In this document: positions 17,433 through 25,400 of the stretch, one piece after another
Position numbering within the stretch: the stretch's first letter is position 1
Layout of the letters: each line of letters opens with the position of its first letter
Assembly (NCBI GenBank): GCA_023135785.1
Contig: JAGLSL010000012.1
Coordinates: 1 to 40,781 of the forward strand
From: a bacterium
GTDB taxonomy: Bacteria > CAIJMQ01
Direction: 5' to 3'
Length of the DNA: 40,781 nt
Notes under the pieces: model-generated
What the model was told of the DNA's origin: nothing
What the model saw: only the letters and a program-made list of their open reading frames with translations
The model's database searches: none
Program-made: the position numbers and the translations under genes

Positions 17433-17740
17433 CGCCCGCCACTGAAGCAATGGCGGGCGAGATTGACCTCGCCAGTTTGTAGTGGAGGGTCAACCCCGTT
17501 AGAGACCCGCCTGCCAAATCTTGGCAGGCAAGTATTTCGTGCTTCAAATTTTAAATACTTACGTTACTCTAACCGATACGGGCTTCCTGCTCATCAATCA
17601 CTATTGTGCTGTTCTGATAGTGTGTCATTCCCGCAATCTTTAAGCGGGAATCTCTACCTCCTGCAGGCAAAAATGAGCATATTGGATGCCCGACTAAAGC
17701 ATTCGGGCATGACAAAACTGCCAACTCGTCTGGGCAGACG
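17433..17740. repeat. Cluster of hairpin repeats in a gene-free stretch
   Basis: The gap 17431-17878 has no gene. It holds a 9-bp hairpin (CGCCCGCCA/TGGCGGGCG, 17433-17459), a half copy of the ACCCCGTTAGAGA repeat (17493-17505), a 9-bp hairpin with a 3-nt loop (GCCTGCCAA/TTGGCAGGC, 17509-17529), a TGTCAT-ended element (17623-17714) and a 6-bp hairpin (CGTCTG/CAGACG, 17727-17740). The remainder up to the kinase includes a 9-bp inverted repeat GCAATCTAT/ATAGATTGC. Confidence 0.75.
17623..17714. mobile_element. MITE-like element with TGTCAT ends
   Basis: The 92-nt unit starts TGTCATTCCCGC and ends TCGGGCATGACA. It holds two internal stems, ATTCCCGC/GCGGGAAT and ATGCCCGA/TCGGGCAT. It has the same style as the TGTCATTGCGAG-ended unit at 19875-19975 and the half units near 30982. 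It has no coding capacity, so any movement would need an enzyme supplied elsewhere. Confidence 0.6.
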
Positions 17741-17878
17741 AAGTCTGACCGATAACTAATTTGACAATACACTATCTTATATCCAATAAGCAATCTATTA
17801 AATCTCTAACAGGGTCAAACTTGAATTGATATTAGATTATATGATAGATTGCATTGTTAATATTACCAAAGACAAAAA

Positions 17879-18802
17879 ATGGAAAAAGGAACCGAATTTC
17901 AAATAGGCGGCGAAACTTACGTTTTTGACAAACTTGTAGGTCAAGGAGGAATGAGCCAAGTATACACCGCTTACAAAAAAACTAATGACAATGCAGAAAC
18001 ACACTATATAGCAGTCAAATTCCTCCCTCCTAGTATGGAGAGCGACAAGAGAAGAATCAAAGCGTTAAGAGAAGAATTTAATATTATAAATAAGATACCC
18101 GACCCTGAAAGTTACAACATAGTAAAGATATATGATATGTTGAAACTAAAGGATGGATATTGTCTGATTATGCCGTATCTGCAGGGCGGCAACCTTATAG
18201 AAAGAGTAATAAATAGGGAAAAGACTACAGGGGAAAAGTTCCCTTTCACGGAAAAAGTAAGAATTGCAAGAGATATAGCATATGGGCTTGCATATTTACA
18301 TGCTTACGACATAATCCATGGAGACGTTAAACCGTCCAATATTCTATTCAATGAAGAAGGACGCGTAAGGATAACCGATTTTGGTTTATCACATTTTTCT
18401 TCCAATACATTTTTCCATATCCTGTCTCGCCTGTTTTTGGTTGGGCTTTTACTTAAGAAAGATTTAAAAGGCGGAACTCCTGCCTATATGAGCCCCGAAC
18501 AACTTAAAGGTGCAAAACCCGACAAAGGCGTTGATATCTACGCTTTGGGAGTGCTTTTATTTGAGTTGTTTACGGGCACTTTGCCTTATTCTCCTTATGC
18601 GTTTTCCAACAACAGAAAAAGCATTATAAGAGGATATTATATGGCTAGAAAAAGAGACCGCAATTCAATGACAGTAAAAAGCCAGCTTCTTCATCTCCCG
18701 TTTTCATTACAAGAAATAATTCTGGGATGTTTGATGTTTGATAAACAAGACAGATTCCCCACGATTGGCAGCGTCTATGTCAAATTAGACCAGATAAGAT
18801 AG
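17879..18802 (+). CDS. Serine/threonine protein kinase, cytoplasmic
   Basis: The 307-residue protein is a lone Hanks-type kinase domain. It has the glycine loop GQGGMSQVY (about 21-29), the VAIK lysine in YIAVKFL (Lys47), the catalytic loop HGDVKPSN (Asp149, Lys151), DFG (Asp167) and an activation segment ending SPE. The HRD arginine is Gly, so it is a non-RD kinase and may not need activation-loop phosphorylation. There is no transmembrane span or sensor domain, unlike PknB-type kinases. It stands 39 nt before nadC on the same strand. Targets cannot be predicted. Confidence 0.93.
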   Translation: MEKGTEFQIGGETYVFDKLVGQGGMSQVYTAYKKTNDNAETHYIAVKFLPPSMESDKRRIKALREEFNIINKIPDPESYNIVKIYDMLKLKDGYCLIMPYLQGGNLIERVINREKTTGEKFPFTEKVRIARDIAYGLAYLHAYDIIHGDVKPSNILFNEEGRVRITDFGLSHFSSNTFFHILSRLFLVGLLLKKDLKGGTPAYMSPEQLKGAKPDKGVDIYALGVLLFELFTGTLPYSPYAFSNNRKSIIRGYYMARKRDRNSMTVKSQLLHLPFSLQEIILGCLMFDKQDRFPTIGSVYVKLDQIR

Positions 18803-18841
18803 TTTTCTAAATAATTTCTAATACCTAATTCCCAATTTCTA

Positions 18842-19846
18842 ATGAATACTGAAAAATTAAAAAGCATTATTAAATCTGCTTTAATAGAAGATTTCGGCCC
18901 CGAATCAGAGGGTTCTCAGTTCGAGGCAGGCAAAAAGGATATTACTACAGAAACTATTATCGGAGATATTAAAGTCAAAGCCGTAATCATCAGTAAAAAC
19001 GAAGGCGTAATAGCTGGTTTAGATATTGCAAATACCGCATTTCAACTGGTATCAAAAAACACAAAATTCAAGAAACTAGTAAAAGATGGCGATAAAGTTC
19101 ATAAAAACCAAATTCTTGCAATTTTAGACGGTAAAGCAAAAAAAATACTGATTGCCGAAAGAACTGCTTTAAATTTTTTGAGCCATTTAAGCGGAATTGC
19201 AACATTGACTTCAAAATATACAGAAAAGATCAAGCCCTACGAATGCAAACTCCTTGACACCCGGAAAACAACTCCCCTTTTGAGGGAAATGGAAAAATAC
19301 GCAGTAAAAATGGGAGGCGGACATAACCATCGCAAAGGGCTTTATGATATGGTGCTTATAAAAGATAATCATCTTAAACTTATATCCTATTGTGAAATAA
19401 AAAAGGTTATAGATTCGGTTAAAAAGAGAATCTCAAAGAGCGTCAAAATAGAAGTGGAAGTTGATACATTAGACTCTTTTAAGAAAATATATGATTGCAA
19501 AGTAGATATAATCATGCTTGACAATATGAGCCCCGACAAGATGAAAAAAGCAGTCCAATGGATGAAAAAACAAAAAGCACTAGCAAAATCTAAAAAAATA
19601 ATTCTCGAAGCTTCAGGAGGAATTAACCTTTCAAATATAAAAGAAATTGCAAAAACAGGCGTAGATTTAATTTCCATAGGAGAAATAACACATTCAGCGC
19701 CTGCGCTTGATGTAAGCCTTGAAATAATAAATATAAAATCCGAAATACGAATCTCGAAATACCCCCTAGAAATTGCTAAGCAATTTCAGGGACTAAGTCC
19801 TCGGAATTCTTCGAATTCCAGAGGGGAAACAAATTCAAAATTATAA
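18842..19846 (+). CDS. nadC: Nicotinate-nucleotide pyrophosphorylase (carboxylating)
   Basis: NadC converts quinolinate and PRPP to nicotinate mononucleotide, CO2 and pyrophosphate in NAD synthesis. Visible family motifs are TRKTTPLLREMEKYAV, GGGHNHRKGL, IKDNHL, VEVDTLDSF, IMLDNM and EASGGINLSNI. After the conserved end (HSAPALDVSLEI) the protein carries about 39 extra residues; most of them (YPLEIAKQFQGLSPRNS and following) are translated from a palindromic repeat. The start codon also lies in a repeat-like sequence (CCAATTTCTAATGAATAC) and has no Shine-Dalgarno. nadA and nadB are not in this window. Confidence 0.95.
   Translation: MNTEKLKSIIKSALIEDFGPESEGSQFEAGKKDITTETIIGDIKVKAVIISKNEGVIAGLDIANTAFQLVSKNTKFKKLVKDGDKVHKNQILAILDGKAKKILIAERTALNFLSHLSGIATLTSKYTEKIKPYECKLLDTRKTTPLLREMEKYAVKMGGGHNHRKGLYDMVLIKDNHLKLISYCEIKKVIDSVKKRISKSVKIEVEVDTLDSFKKIYDCKVDIIMLDNMSPDKMKKAVQWMKKQKALAKSKKIILEASGGINLSNIKEIAKTGVDLISIGEITHSAPALDVSLEIINIKSEIRISKYPLEIAKQFQGLSPRNSSNSRGETNSKL
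19761..19826. repeat. Double-hairpin repeat forming the NadC C-terminal tail
   Basis: The unit begins ACCCCCTAGAAATTGC and ends CCAGAGGGGA. It holds two tight hairpins, GAAATTGC-TAA-GCAATTTC (19769-19787) and GGAATTC-TTC-GAATTCC (19803-19819). In the nadC frame it begins Y-P-L-E-I. The same four residues P-L-E-I are encoded, with different codons, by the repeats in the prepilin gene and at 34266. Confidence 0.8.
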
Positions 19847-19874
19847 TGTTCAAATTTTTCAAATTGACACCGGG

Positions 19875-19975
19875 TGTCATTGCGAGAAGCCCCGCTGAAA
19901 GCGGGACGACGAAGCAATCTTGTTACTCACGTTTGAGATTGCCACGCCCTCATAATATTCGGGCTCGCAATGACA
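19875..19975. mobile_element. MITE-like element with TGTCATTGCGAG terminal inverted repeats
   Basis: The 101-nt unit has perfect 12-bp terminal inverted repeats (TGTCATTGCGAG / CTCGCAATGACA). Internal stems include CCCGCT/AGCGGG and GCAATC/GATTGC. Repeats with this end sequence are widespread in bacterial genomes. It fills the gap between nadC and birA. Confidence 0.8.
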
Positions 19976-20008
19976 AGAACTTCTTGTTTTTGATATTAGC
20001 CAAATAAA

Positions 20009-20665
20009 ATGAGACGTGTTATGGATATACTCCCGAAAAACTTTGAAGCTACACTCAAGACGAAGATTATCGGTCATCCTCTTTACCTTTACACCCAACT
20101 TGATTCCACACAAACAACTGCAAAAATTTTAGCGGAAAACGGCGCAAAAGAAGGCGCCACTATCCTTGCATATTCTCAAAAAAAAGGAACGGGAAGAAAC
20201 GGGAAAAAATGGTTTTCTCCCAAAGGAGGAGTTTGGTTCACTGTAATTTTAAGGCCTTCTTTTTCCTTAGAACAAACAAACATTATAAATGTAATTTTTA
20301 CCACTGCCTGCGCAGAAGTTTTGCATTCTTTTAAAATATCTAAACCCACAATTAAATGGCCCAACGACATATTGATAAACGGTAAAAAAATATGTGGGAT
20401 ACTAACACAGACGAAAAGCGGGAAAGACATAGAATATGCTTTAGTAGGCGTAGGTATAAATCTAAACGCTGAAATAAAAGATTTTCCGCCCAAGCTGAGA
20501 AATACAGCCACATCCCTTAAAAATGAGACCGGAAAAGAAATAAAATTAGACATATTTTTAACGTTACTTTTAGAAAAAATAGAAGAATATTATATTATGC
20601 TGAAAGAAGAAAAATCTAAAATCATTCAGACAAAATGGGAAAAATTTTCTTTAAACGGAACATAG
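20009..20665 (+). CDS. birA: Biotin-[acetyl-CoA carboxylase] ligase, C-terminally shortened
   Basis: This enzyme makes biotinyl-AMP and attaches biotin to a carboxyl carrier lysine. The catalytic core is complete: GTGRNGKKW (biotinoyl-AMP loop), KWPNDI (the lysine that holds biotin) and GVGINLN. At 218 residues it has no N-terminal DNA-binding domain, so it is a class I ligase, not a repressor. The protein stops at KWEKFSLNGT, where homologues normally continue into a C-terminal SH3-like domain of about 45 residues. The stop codon is supplied by a palindromic repeat that begins at 20656. A second in-frame ATG lies at 20021. coaX follows 39 nt on. Confidence 0.9.
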   Translation: MRRVMDILPKNFEATLKTKIIGHPLYLYTQLDSTQTTAKILAENGAKEGATILAYSQKKGTGRNGKKWFSPKGGVWFTVILRPSFSLEQTNIINVIFTTACAEVLHSFKISKPTIKWPNDILINGKKICGILTQTKSGKDIEYALVGVGINLNAEIKDFPPKLRNTATSLKNETGKEIKLDIFLTLLLEKIEEYYIMLKEEKSKIIQTKWEKFSLNGT

Positions 20666-20675
20666 TTCCGATTAC
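20656..20675. repeat. 20-nt palindromic repeat at the birA stop codon
   Basis: CGGAACATAGTTCCGATTAC contains the stem CGGAAC/GTTCCG with a 3-nt loop and provides the last codons and TAG of birA. An exact reverse-complement copy lies at 34384-34403, next to the 3' end of hisG. Confidence 0.9.
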
Positions 20676-20704
20676 AAAATAAACAAAATGGAGAATAAAC
20701 ACGT

Positions 20705-21457
20705 ATGCTTTTGGCTATAAACATTGGCAACACCAATATAAATATGGGATTATTTGCAAACAAAAAATTGGTTTCCTGCGTGCAAATCCAAACTCAAAAA
20801 AAACCAACCGCTAATTATTATAAAGCCGTTTTAAAAAATCTTTCACCATTCAAAAACATTGAAGCGATTGCAATCTGTTCTGTTGTTGCATCATTAACTA
20901 ACCCGTTTCAAAAATTATTAAAGAAACACTTAAAGTTGAAATCAATTATCGTAAAAGAAGATTTAAATCTCGGGATAAGATTAAATTATAAAAAAAAGCA
21001 GTTGGGCGCCGACAGAATAGCAAATACAGTGGGAGCTTACTGCCTATACAAAAAGGGCTGCATAATAATAGATACCGGCACAGCCATAACCTTCGACATA
21101 GTTTCTCCCAAAGGCGTATATTTAGGCGGAGCAATAGCGCCAGGTATAGGCATTTCCTCAAAGGCGCTTTTTTCAAATACAAGCCTGCCTAATATACAAA
21201 ACCTGAACAATACGAAATTTACAATAGGCAAAAATACAAACGAAAACCTGCAAATAGGGATACTGCACGGATTTGCTTATATGATAGAGGGAATGCTCAA
21301 TAAATTCAAAAAGAAATTGAATTTTAAACCGCTTATAATACTTACAGGCGGGGATGCAAAAAAAATAAGTAAAATGGTAAAATTTTCTCATATAGTCAAT
21401 CCATACCTAACTTTAGAAGGAATAAGAATCATATATGAGGAAAATGTCCGAAAATAA
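20705..21457 (+). CDS. coaX: Type III pantothenate kinase
   Basis: CoaX phosphorylates pantothenate in the first step of CoA synthesis. The 250-residue length is normal, and the acetate/sugar kinase fold motifs are present: LGADRIAN, IIDTGTAITFD, GAIAPG and LTGGDA. In the N-terminal phosphate motif, the usual D-I-G-N-T-N reads N-I-G-N-T-N (Asn6, codon AAC). That Asp is normally conserved and catalytic, so activity may be altered, although variants without it exist in some lineages. It follows birA on the same strand, a common pairing. The intergenic start has no strong Shine-Dalgarno. Confidence 0.92.
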   Translation: MLLAINIGNTNINMGLFANKKLVSCVQIQTQKKPTANYYKAVLKNLSPFKNIEAIAICSVVASLTNPFQKLLKKHLKLKSIIVKEDLNLGIRLNYKKKQLGADRIANTVGAYCLYKKGCIIIDTGTAITFDIVSPKGVYLGGAIAPGIGISSKALFSNTSLPNIQNLNNTKFTIGKNTNENLQIGILHGFAYMIEGMLNKFKKKLNFKPLIILTGGDAKKISKMVKFSHIVNPYLTLEGIRIIYEENVRK

Positions 21458-21463
21458 ACGAGG

Positions 21464-21516
21464 TTGACAGTTGAATACCGCCGATAAAAATGTTAAGTTC
21501 ATATAAAAACAGGAGG
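21464..21516 (+). promoter_or_regulatory. Possible promoter and strong ribosome binding site of the prepilin gene
   Basis: TTGACA (21464-21469) is followed after 15 nt by TAAAAA (21485-21490), a plausible but short-spaced promoter. AGGAGG (21511-21516) lies 7 nt before the prepilin ATG, the best Shine-Dalgarno in this part of the window, and fixes the start. Confidence 0.4.
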
Positions 21517-21523
21517 AATAAGT

Positions 21524-22390
21524 ATGAATAAATATAAAATCCGCAATGGATTCACCCCGTTAGAGATTAACCCAATAGAAACTTTAGTTTCAAATAAGAT
21601 TGCAAAAGCTAATGAGGAGACAAAGATATTTCCGGTTAGTTACGGTCGCCAAAGATACAATGGCGACCTATCTCTAACGGGGTTCACCCTCATTGAACTT
21701 CTTGTCGTTATCGCAATTATCGGTATGCTTGCGGCAATTTTGATGCCCACATTAAATAACACAAGAGAAAGAGGAAGAAGAGCCGTTTGTATAGGAAATC
21801 TAAAAGTCATAGGCGAAGCATTCAATATGTATAATATAGATATTGGAGAAATGCCTACTACAGAGGATATCCCTCCTGTTGGTCTCCCTAACAACGATGC
21901 AACCGATAAAATTGGGGATGCTGGAACATCAATAGTTCCCATAGGAATGGGTTATTTTTACGATAAATATATAGAAGATTTTACCGTCTTTGTATGCCCT
22001 TCAAGTGATTACTTAAGAGACCCCAAAGCCATTAAACAACTTTGGGACGCAGATAATGATACTTATTCCAGTTACATTTACAGAGCAGAATCGGGAAGTA
22101 ACGAGGGTTTAATGCTCGCGGATTCAAAACCGGCAATAGTTATGGACTACAATGATATAACAGATTCTAATGATAAAAAATACAACCACAAAGGAAAATA
22201 TGTAAATATCCTCTTCAGAAACGGGAATGTTAAGGGAGTGGAAAATAAAGATGATACGGAGCCCAATAAAGATGGACAATTAACTCTCGGCGGAGAAGAT
22301 ATGTTGACAGGAACAGTAAACATAAATACCCTTTTCCGACATGTGAGCGGCGGTGGTATATTAATTGGCGGCGCAGACTCATATCAATAA
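21524..22390 (+). CDS. Prepilin-type N-methylation/cleavage protein with an element inserted in its leader
   Basis: The protein carries a type IV prepilin/pseudopilin signature GFTLIELLVVIAIIGMLAA (Gly53, Phe54, Glu58), then a long helix and a globular domain. A late H-K-G-K-Y-V-N-I-L-F-R-N-G segment resembles the H-x9-DG motif of these pseudopilins. Such proteins are processed by prepilin peptidase and assembled in type II secretion-like or pilus systems. A leader is normally under about 25 residues; here the cleavage Gly is at 53 because a 132-nt element (44 codons) sits in frame between NGFT and the real cleavage site. A shorter false site, N-G-F-T-P-L-E (Gly9, Glu14), is created at the left junction. 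The start is set by AGGAGG. Confidence 0.9.
   Translation: MNKYKIRNGFTPLEINPIETLVSNKIAKANEETKIFPVSYGRQRYNGDLSLTGFTLIELLVVIAIIGMLAAILMPTLNNTRERGRRAVCIGNLKVIGEAFNMYNIDIGEMPTTEDIPPVGLPNNDATDKIGDAGTSIVPIGMGYFYDKYIEDFTVFVCPSSDYLRDPKAIKQLWDADNDTYSSYIYRAESGSNEGLMLADSKPAIVMDYNDITDSNDKKYNHKGKYVNILFRNGNVKGVENKDDTEPNKDGQLTLGGEDMLTGTVNINTLFRHVSGGGILIGGADSYQ
21555..21682. mobile_element. MITE-like element inserted in frame in the prepilin leader
   Basis: The 128-nt unit has perfect 13-bp terminal inverted repeats (CCCCGTTAGAGAT, 21555-21567, against ATCTCTAACGGGG, 21670-21682). It is flanked by direct repeats TTCA (21551-21554 and 21683-21686; identity extends to TTCACCC). An internal 8-bp stem is GGTCGCCA/TGGCGACC (21644-21668). 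Removing element plus one TTCA restores the uninterrupted leader NGFTLIELL. It has no ORF of its own other than the in-frame passage. Confidence 0.85.
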
Positions 22391-22441
22391 GAAATAAAAA
22401 GAACAACTTGACATGCAAGATATAATAGAAACCAAAAATTG

Positions 22442-25400
22442 ATGAAAATTAAATTTTTAACTTGCCTTTTGATTTTAGGTTTAATCGGATTCATTGGTAT
22501 TACCACTATAAATTCCGCAGAAGTTTCCCCTACTCCGACAGAACTAAAATCTTCCGTAGCAATTCCAAGCGATTCCGATAAAGACGGTTATAGTAATTTA
22601 TGCGAGTCTTTACATAAATCAGACCCACAGGATAAAGAAAGTACACCTAAAGAAAATATCACAATCAATGTCCCTTCGGATATAAAAACAATTCAAGGAG
22701 CAATAAATATAGCAATAGACGGCGACACTATTGTAGTTGCCCAAGGCAAATATCAAGGTAATATAAATTTCAACGGCAAAACAATTACCTTAACAAGCAC
22801 CGACTCGCTTAATCCCGATGTAGTAGCCAGAACTATTATAGAAGGTACTCATCCCGGCAGTGTTATTACAATAGACACTAATTCAACGCTAAAAGGATTC
22901 ACGATTACGAGCACATCTTCAAATTGCAGAGGCATATACTGTAAAAATGCTTCTCCTATAATAGAAAACTGTACAATTATCGATAACCAAACCACCGAAC
23001 TTGGCGGCGGAATATACTCCACAAAGAAATCCAAGCCAAAAATAATAAACTGCATAATTTCAAGAAACAAAGATTCAAGTGGCACACACGAATCAGCGCA
23101 AGCCCTAAACCAGAACAAGTTCGGTTCAGGGCAGGTTTTTGGCGGAACACCACAAATTACCCAATCTTGGATTAACGGACAAGGATTGGTGGACAATACG
23201 ACCGAAGAGATAGCCGTCCAAATACCAAGTTCTACTGCTGAAACCCCATCCACACAACCTACATCTACACCAACACCAAACGAACCATTACCTGAAATCC
23301 CTGAAACTACCGATAAAGTTTTTCAAATAATACCATTATCCGGTTCGCCTGTATGGTATGTCGACGATGATGCCCCTGATACGGGAACCGGAACATCCTG
23401 GGAAGACGCTTTTAAATATTTGAAAGATGCCTTGAACGATACTGGAATTCTACCCGGCGAAGAAATATGGGTAGCGCAAGGCACTTATAAACCCGACCAA
23501 GGAGACAGTATAATACTTGGTGATCGTACCGCCACCTTCCAGCTAATCAACGGTGTAACTCTCAAAGGCGGCTATGCAGGACTTGCTAACCCCTCAAATC
23601 CTGACGAAAGAGATAGAGCAAATTACCAAACCATCTTGAGCGGTGATATTGGAATACCAGATAATGAGGCTGATAATAGTTACCATGTTGTCGAAAGCAG
23701 TGGAACAGATACGATTGCAGTTTTCGACAGTTTTACCGTTACAGCCGGGAATGCCAACGGTTCAGCCCCCTATAACTCTGGCGGCGGAATGTATAACGCT
23801 GGAGACAGTCCTGTAGTAACCAACTGCAGATTTACAGAAAATTCAGCCATTTTGGGCGGAGCGGTTTTCTCCGGCGCAACTACAGAACAAGATATTGTCT
23901 ATATAGACTCCTGCCAAACTCTTGACCAGCCATATACAACATACTATTTGACCCAAGACCTAATCGGAGAAGAAGTCACCACAATCCATATCACTGCAGA
24001 GGGTATAATCTTTGACGGGCAGGGACACTCAATCACAAATCCGAATTTAGAAGCTCCTGTAATCCATTCCAGCGCAAACAACGTAACAATCAGAAATTTC
24101 GATTTAACTGCATCCTCGCAATATTTCTCTTCTGCTAATAACGGCTATGGCAAAGGAATCCATATAACCGCTGACAACAACACGGTTGAGAACAATACCG
24201 TTACAGATACTTTCTGGGGAATTGCAGTCAGCGGCGATAATAATATCATCCAAAACAACACCGTAGAAGCAAACGCAAAGGGAATTCATTTATCAGGCGA
24301 TAACAATATCGTCAAAAACAACCTCGCAAGAAATAATAATAAACATCAGAGCTGGGGTTTAGGCGTCTGGGTAGGACAGTCCAATCAATTCATCAATAAC
24401 AAAGTTTACGGCAACAAATATGGGCTTGTTCTATATGACGCAGACTATACTCTACTAAAATGCAACAATATATATGAGAATACAAGACAGAATATTTATT
24501 ATTATTCAAATACGCAAAATGTAACTACTGATGATAATTGTGATGACATTGACTGTATAATAGTAGATTCCTGCCAGGCGCTTGACCAGCCAAATACAAC
24601 ATACCGTCTTGCTGTAGACCTATTAGGAGAAGAAGTCTGCGCCAAATGTATAAATATCATCGCAGAAGGAGTTACCTTTGATGGAGGAAGCCATACAATC
24701 CGAACTTCATTACAAGAACCCGTCATCTATTCAACAAAAGCAAACACCACAATCAAAGACTGTATTCTTCAAGGGCCTTCATCCGGTTCTTACGGCACTT
24801 CCCAAGGAATTAAGTTTAAGGGTGAAGCAAGCGGTATAATCCAAAACAACAAAATCAGTGGTTTTGGCACAGGGCTTGATATTCAATCCGGCAACGGGAA
24901 TATTATTGATAATAACATCTTAGAAAACAATATCAAGGCGCTGCATCTGATGGGGAATAACTGCGCCAATAATATTATCAAAAACAACTTGGTAAAAAAC
25001 AACACAAGAAGCCAAGGCTGGGGAATGGCAGTTTGGACAGGAGAAGGACACCAATTTAACAACAACAAAGTTTACGGCAACAAATACGGAATTGTTCTTT
25101 ACGGCACAAATCATACACTCCTAAAATGCGACCAATATTTCAGTAATAATTACAAAGACATTTATCTTTACAGAGATAATCAGTATGGCACTCCTGCCTC
25201 CAACAACCGCGATGTCAATGCTTATGGAGTAAGCTATTCTACAAAATATATCGGCTTCGGAGCAGAGTTTAATGAATACCCCGACGATTGCGACGAGCTT
25301 GAATGTATCTGGCAAAATGATGTATGTGAAGTTACTACAATAACAAACGAACAGTCATCTCCAATTTTCACAAACTGCATCTTTGACGGCAATTCCGCTT

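Noticed and set aside
17433-17740. CRISPR array
   Set aside because: The hairpins differ from one another and have no regular spacing or spacers.
17431-17793. Short open frames on both strands in the kinase-upstream gap
   Set aside because: They consist of hairpin repeats with no start signal or recognisable domain.
22408-22426. TTGACA and TATAAT before the giant gene as a promoter
   Set aside because: The boxes are only about 7 nt apart, far too close for sigma70.
23900-25320. Internal duplication of the giant protein as an assembly error
   Set aside because: The two copies differ at many codons and both keep the frame, as expected for an old protein duplication.
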